A stretch of 64,000 nucleotides of DNA from Chondrus crispus (Eukaryota > Rhodophyta > Florideophyceae > Gigartinales > Gigartinaceae): positions 307,917 to 371,916 of the forward strand of contig NW_005179265.1 in the NCBI RefSeq assembly GCF_000350225.1, read 5' to 3'. Each line of letters starts with the position of its first letter. Position 1 is the first letter of the stretch. The notes below the pieces were generated by a model. The model saw only the letters and a list, made by a program, of their open reading frames with translations. It searched no databases and was not told the DNA's origin. Both the position numbers and the translations under genes were made by a program. Below, one piece after another: positions 61,606 to 64,000 of the stretch.

Positions 61606-62059
61606 ACAGGGCTATTCTAACTACTCATTCATAGCTCTAATGACAACTGCCTTCTCACAGACCTCGTCCTTTGCCTTTCTGAGTTACTGGAACCTCGTTT
61701 CCGTGCTGCACCGCGACGCTGAGACGCGGAATTTTCCTCCAGACAATCAGAGGCTTGGGAAGAACATTCAGACCTTTCCCGAGATACAGTTATTCTGGCT
61801 TCCGTTTGGCGCTGCTCTAGTCGCTTCTTCGAATGCCACATATACCACACCACGTGAATGGGTCACACGGTGAGGAAATAACTTGCCTTGTTTAGGGTTA
61901 CAGTAAATTAGTATATAACGGACAGTCCCATGGGACTAGCGCGTGGGTCTGCTCGGAGGCAGATTTGAACAGACGTGTCTACGCAGAATCCTTCACGAAC
62001 AGCGCTCCGATTACCCGGAGGTTCGGTTGGGTTTGAAGAGCCGGTCGTAGGCTCTTCTA
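61606..62059. other. No gene recognised
   Basis: Only a short open frame (61313-61873) without a domain or convincing start. Short hairpins such as TCTGC...GCAGA near 61950 give a weak tRNA-like look but no cloverleaf. Confidence 0.4.
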
Positions 62060-62107
62060 GACATTAATAAACTGTTTAAACTATAGTTTAAACAGTTTAT
62101 TAATGTC
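62060..62107. repeat. Perfect 48-bp palindrome
   Basis: Two 24-nt arms with no spacer, centred at 62083/62084 (AACTA|TAGTT), AT-rich, with GTTTAAAC on both sides. It overlaps the next palindrome by 4 bp. Confidence 0.95.
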
Positions 62108-62155
62108 CCAGAAAAAGTTAAAGGAAGTATACTTCCTTTAACTTTTTCTGGGACA
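62104..62155. repeat. Perfect 52-bp palindrome
   Basis: Two 26-nt arms with no spacer, centred at 62129/62130 (AAGTA|TACTT). Outer part TGTCCCAGAAAAAG. It directly follows and overlaps the 48-bp palindrome; sequence unrelated to it. Confidence 0.95.
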
Positions 62156-62209
62156 ATTCCCACATTGATCAATCGCGTTTTTCCCTTACGTTTTTGTTAG
62201 ACCATTCCA

Positions 62210-63200
62210 TTGGCCAGGCGGCGATCCGCCACGACTCTTTCGGGGCACCTCGCGTATCTCCATCCCCCCAGCTCGTGTGTTCCTCGCCGCTCGCTGACTG
62301 CTCTTGACACCGCTCGCTCGCCGCTCCGCACGAGGCTGGCTGGCGGCACTTCGCCGCTCGCTCGGAGCTCCTTCGCAGCTCGCTTATCGATTGCTCGCCA
62401 CCGATCACTAGCCACAGGTCTGTTACCGCTGACTCGCCGTTTTCGTCGCCGCTCGCTTCTCAACGCTCTCCTGCCGCGCCCTTGTTCATGCTGCCGCGCG
62501 TCACTGCTCCTCCGCCCCACCGCCGCCGCTGCTCCAACAGCAAGCCGCCGCCTACAGGCCTTCATTCTACCTGGTTCGCGCCGCTGCTGCGCCGCGGTCG
62601 CGCCGACGCTGCTGCCTCTCACAAGCTGCCCCGCCGCCGCGCACGCCTCTCGCTGCTGCCGGCCATACGCCGTTGCTGCGCCGCTATTGCGCCGTCGCCA
62701 CAGCCTCTCCCAACCCGACGCGCCGCTGATCACGGCTCTTCCTGCTGTCGGTTCTACGTCGCCGCTGCGACGACGTGTACGCCGCCACTGCGGCGCCGCG
62801 CGTCGGCCGCTGCTACTCAGCAAACCGCCGTGCCTCCGCGCACTCCTCTCACTGCTGCCGGCCCTACGCTGCCACTCCGCCGCCCCGCACTGACGGTGCT
62901 GCTATTTGCAAGCCGCCGCCCTGCCGCACAGGGCTCTCGTTGGTGCGCCGCCGCCGCCTCGCCGCCACCCGCCGCCGCTGCTGCTTCCCAGCCGCTGCGC
63001 CGCTGCTTACGGGTCTTGCTTTTGCCTAGCTTACGCCTCCGCTGCGCCCCCCGAGCCACGCCGCTGCTACCCCGCCGTCGTGCCGCCACCGCTACTACCG
63101 AAGCCAACGCCTGCTGTGGCCGTGCTACACACCAACCGTCGTCTTTGCCTCCCACTTCCAGGCTCTGCGCTCGCAACTACTCGCATTTTCTGTTGCCGTG
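62210..63200. repeat. GC-rich low-complexity region
   Basis: Degenerate GCCGCTGCTGCC-type sequence with a weak longer period: CTCTCGCTGCTGCCGGCC near 62647 and a close relative near 62844. Three forward frames and one reverse frame stay open for 100-240 codons at once, which composition explains. No protein domain is visible. I do not call a gene. Confidence 0.6.
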
Positions 63201-64000
63201 TTGAGGCACTCCAGCACAATCACTGGGGGTCCAGTGCACACCCCCTCACCAGCCAAGGGGTTGTCGTGTTGGACTAGTAGGTGGCCAGCCGATTCACACG
63301 GTTTGAGTACTGAGACTGCTACGAAAGGGACTGTAGGACTGTTGTCGAGATTTTTGGGAGTTAGGAAATCGGTTCTGTTTTAACTTTGCTCGAGAGCGGT
63401 TGACCCGGAATAAATCGTGGCAGAGGTGCGTCGTGCAGGACGTAATGCGTCCAATCGGGGGGAAGTTCGGCCTTCCTCACCAGATTATACCCCTAGCACG
63501 TATCAAAGGCGATCGTGCGGGGTTTATATGCATTTCCCTCTGTGGCTATCGAGCCGAGGACGTTGTAAATCTTCGACGTCATAAGGCAAATGTCGCCGTT
63601 GACAACCTTCGGGGCGGCCTTATCGGTGAGGTCGTTCCGCTGGGGCCTTCGATTTCGGTGCTGGTCCCGCTTGCGTTTCCTTCTCCCCCTTTCTTGGGGC
63701 GTCCGCGGATCAGTGACGCCCCTCGGATTATTCGAGTCCGTACGACACGGACCCTTCTCCGTCGACCTTGGGCTCGCGGGAGTCAGGGGGTCGACCGAAT
63801 CTTTTCGGTCGTCGTTGCCTCCGTCGCCATCGTTACGCCTCACCGGGACGTCGGCTGTCCTGGTGTCCTGTCCTCCTAACGTCGGGCCTTCGGAGGCCTC
63901 GACGTGCGCTCCCTTCTGTATCGGCATTACAGGAGCTCCCGTGCCCGCCTCCGGAAGCGGGGGATGTATTATCGGACAATACCCCCCGTGTCCTTGGCGA
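63201..64000. other. Unassigned right end; possible gag-like remnant
   Basis: The minus-strand frame 63927-63493 encodes a charged, Arg/Asp/Pro-rich polypeptide that loosely resembles the linker part of gypsy Gag proteins, but no zinc knuckle or capsid motif is present. Otherwise nothing recognised. The window ends inside this sequence. Confidence 0.3.

Noticed and set aside
61313-61873. Plus-strand 186-codon open frame
   Set aside because: It runs through a hairpin and a palindrome, has no ATG at its start and no recognisable domain.
61930-62060. tRNA-like T-arm (GTTCAAATC on minus), considered also as a permuted tRNA as known in some red algae
   Set aside because: Neither linear nor permuted order gives matching acceptor, D and anticodon stems.
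62197-63277. Several long overlapping open frames on both strands
   Set aside because: Composition of GCC/GCT-rich sequence keeps all frames open; no domain, and residues are nearly all Arg, Ala, Pro, Ser and Leu.

Overview
This is a nuclear window from a eukaryote. It has an RNA polymerase III tRNA gene with an upstream TATA-like box, two short GT-AG introns (121 and 135 bp), single-copy housekeeping genes (NOB1, a UBE2-type E2, ribulose-phosphate epimerase, a SpoU methyltransferase) and abundant LTR, tyrosine-recombinase and Harbinger elements. Tightly packed, intron-poor genes beside large nested transposon blocks suggest a red alga of the Chondrus type. That is an inference from style, not something a marker gene proves.

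Layout. Host genes occupy 1.1-3.7 kb (DUF924 protein; a two-pore K+ channel with EF-hands) and 52.6-60.0 kb (NOB1, tandem-UBC E2, tRNA-Thr, membrane thioredoxin, RPE, TrmH-like methyltransferase). The 48 kb between them (4406-52396) resolves into one nested transposon complex. Its base is a Ty1/copia element on the minus strand with target duplication AAGTC at 4401-4405 and 52397-52401; its internal region is 9466-16088. Its 3' LTR is split by a DNA transposon (4583-9358) whose broken transposase combines DDE-like motifs, a SAP motif, a YqaJ/lambda-exonuclease-like nuclease domain and a terminal zinc finger. Its 5' LTR is split twice. Harbinger-1 (16269-30853, TSD TAA) carries a chromodomain gypsy element (19508-30375, TSD ACGAC), which itself carries a Harbinger-type MITE in one LTR and a foreign solo LTR in pol. 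Harbinger-2 (about 30913-52349) carries another solo LTR, a GC-skewed foldback region and a DIRS-like tyrosine-recombinase retrotransposon (about 35.8-52.2 kb), inside which sits a young, nearly intact gypsy element (39345-50487).

Before these insertions the K+ channel gene and NOB1 were divergent neighbours about 0.9 kb apart. All three LTR retrotransposons share one architecture: an extra open reading frame on the opposite strand between the end of pol and the 3' LTR. The two gypsy antisense proteins appear related to each other by eye. The one in the young gypsy element is intact (830 codons). This and the nuclease-bearing DDE transposon are the best candidates for undescribed biology.

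The right end (60.0-64.0 kb) has no gene I can support. It holds two adjacent perfect palindromes and a GC-rich, low-complexity stretch that keeps several frames open.
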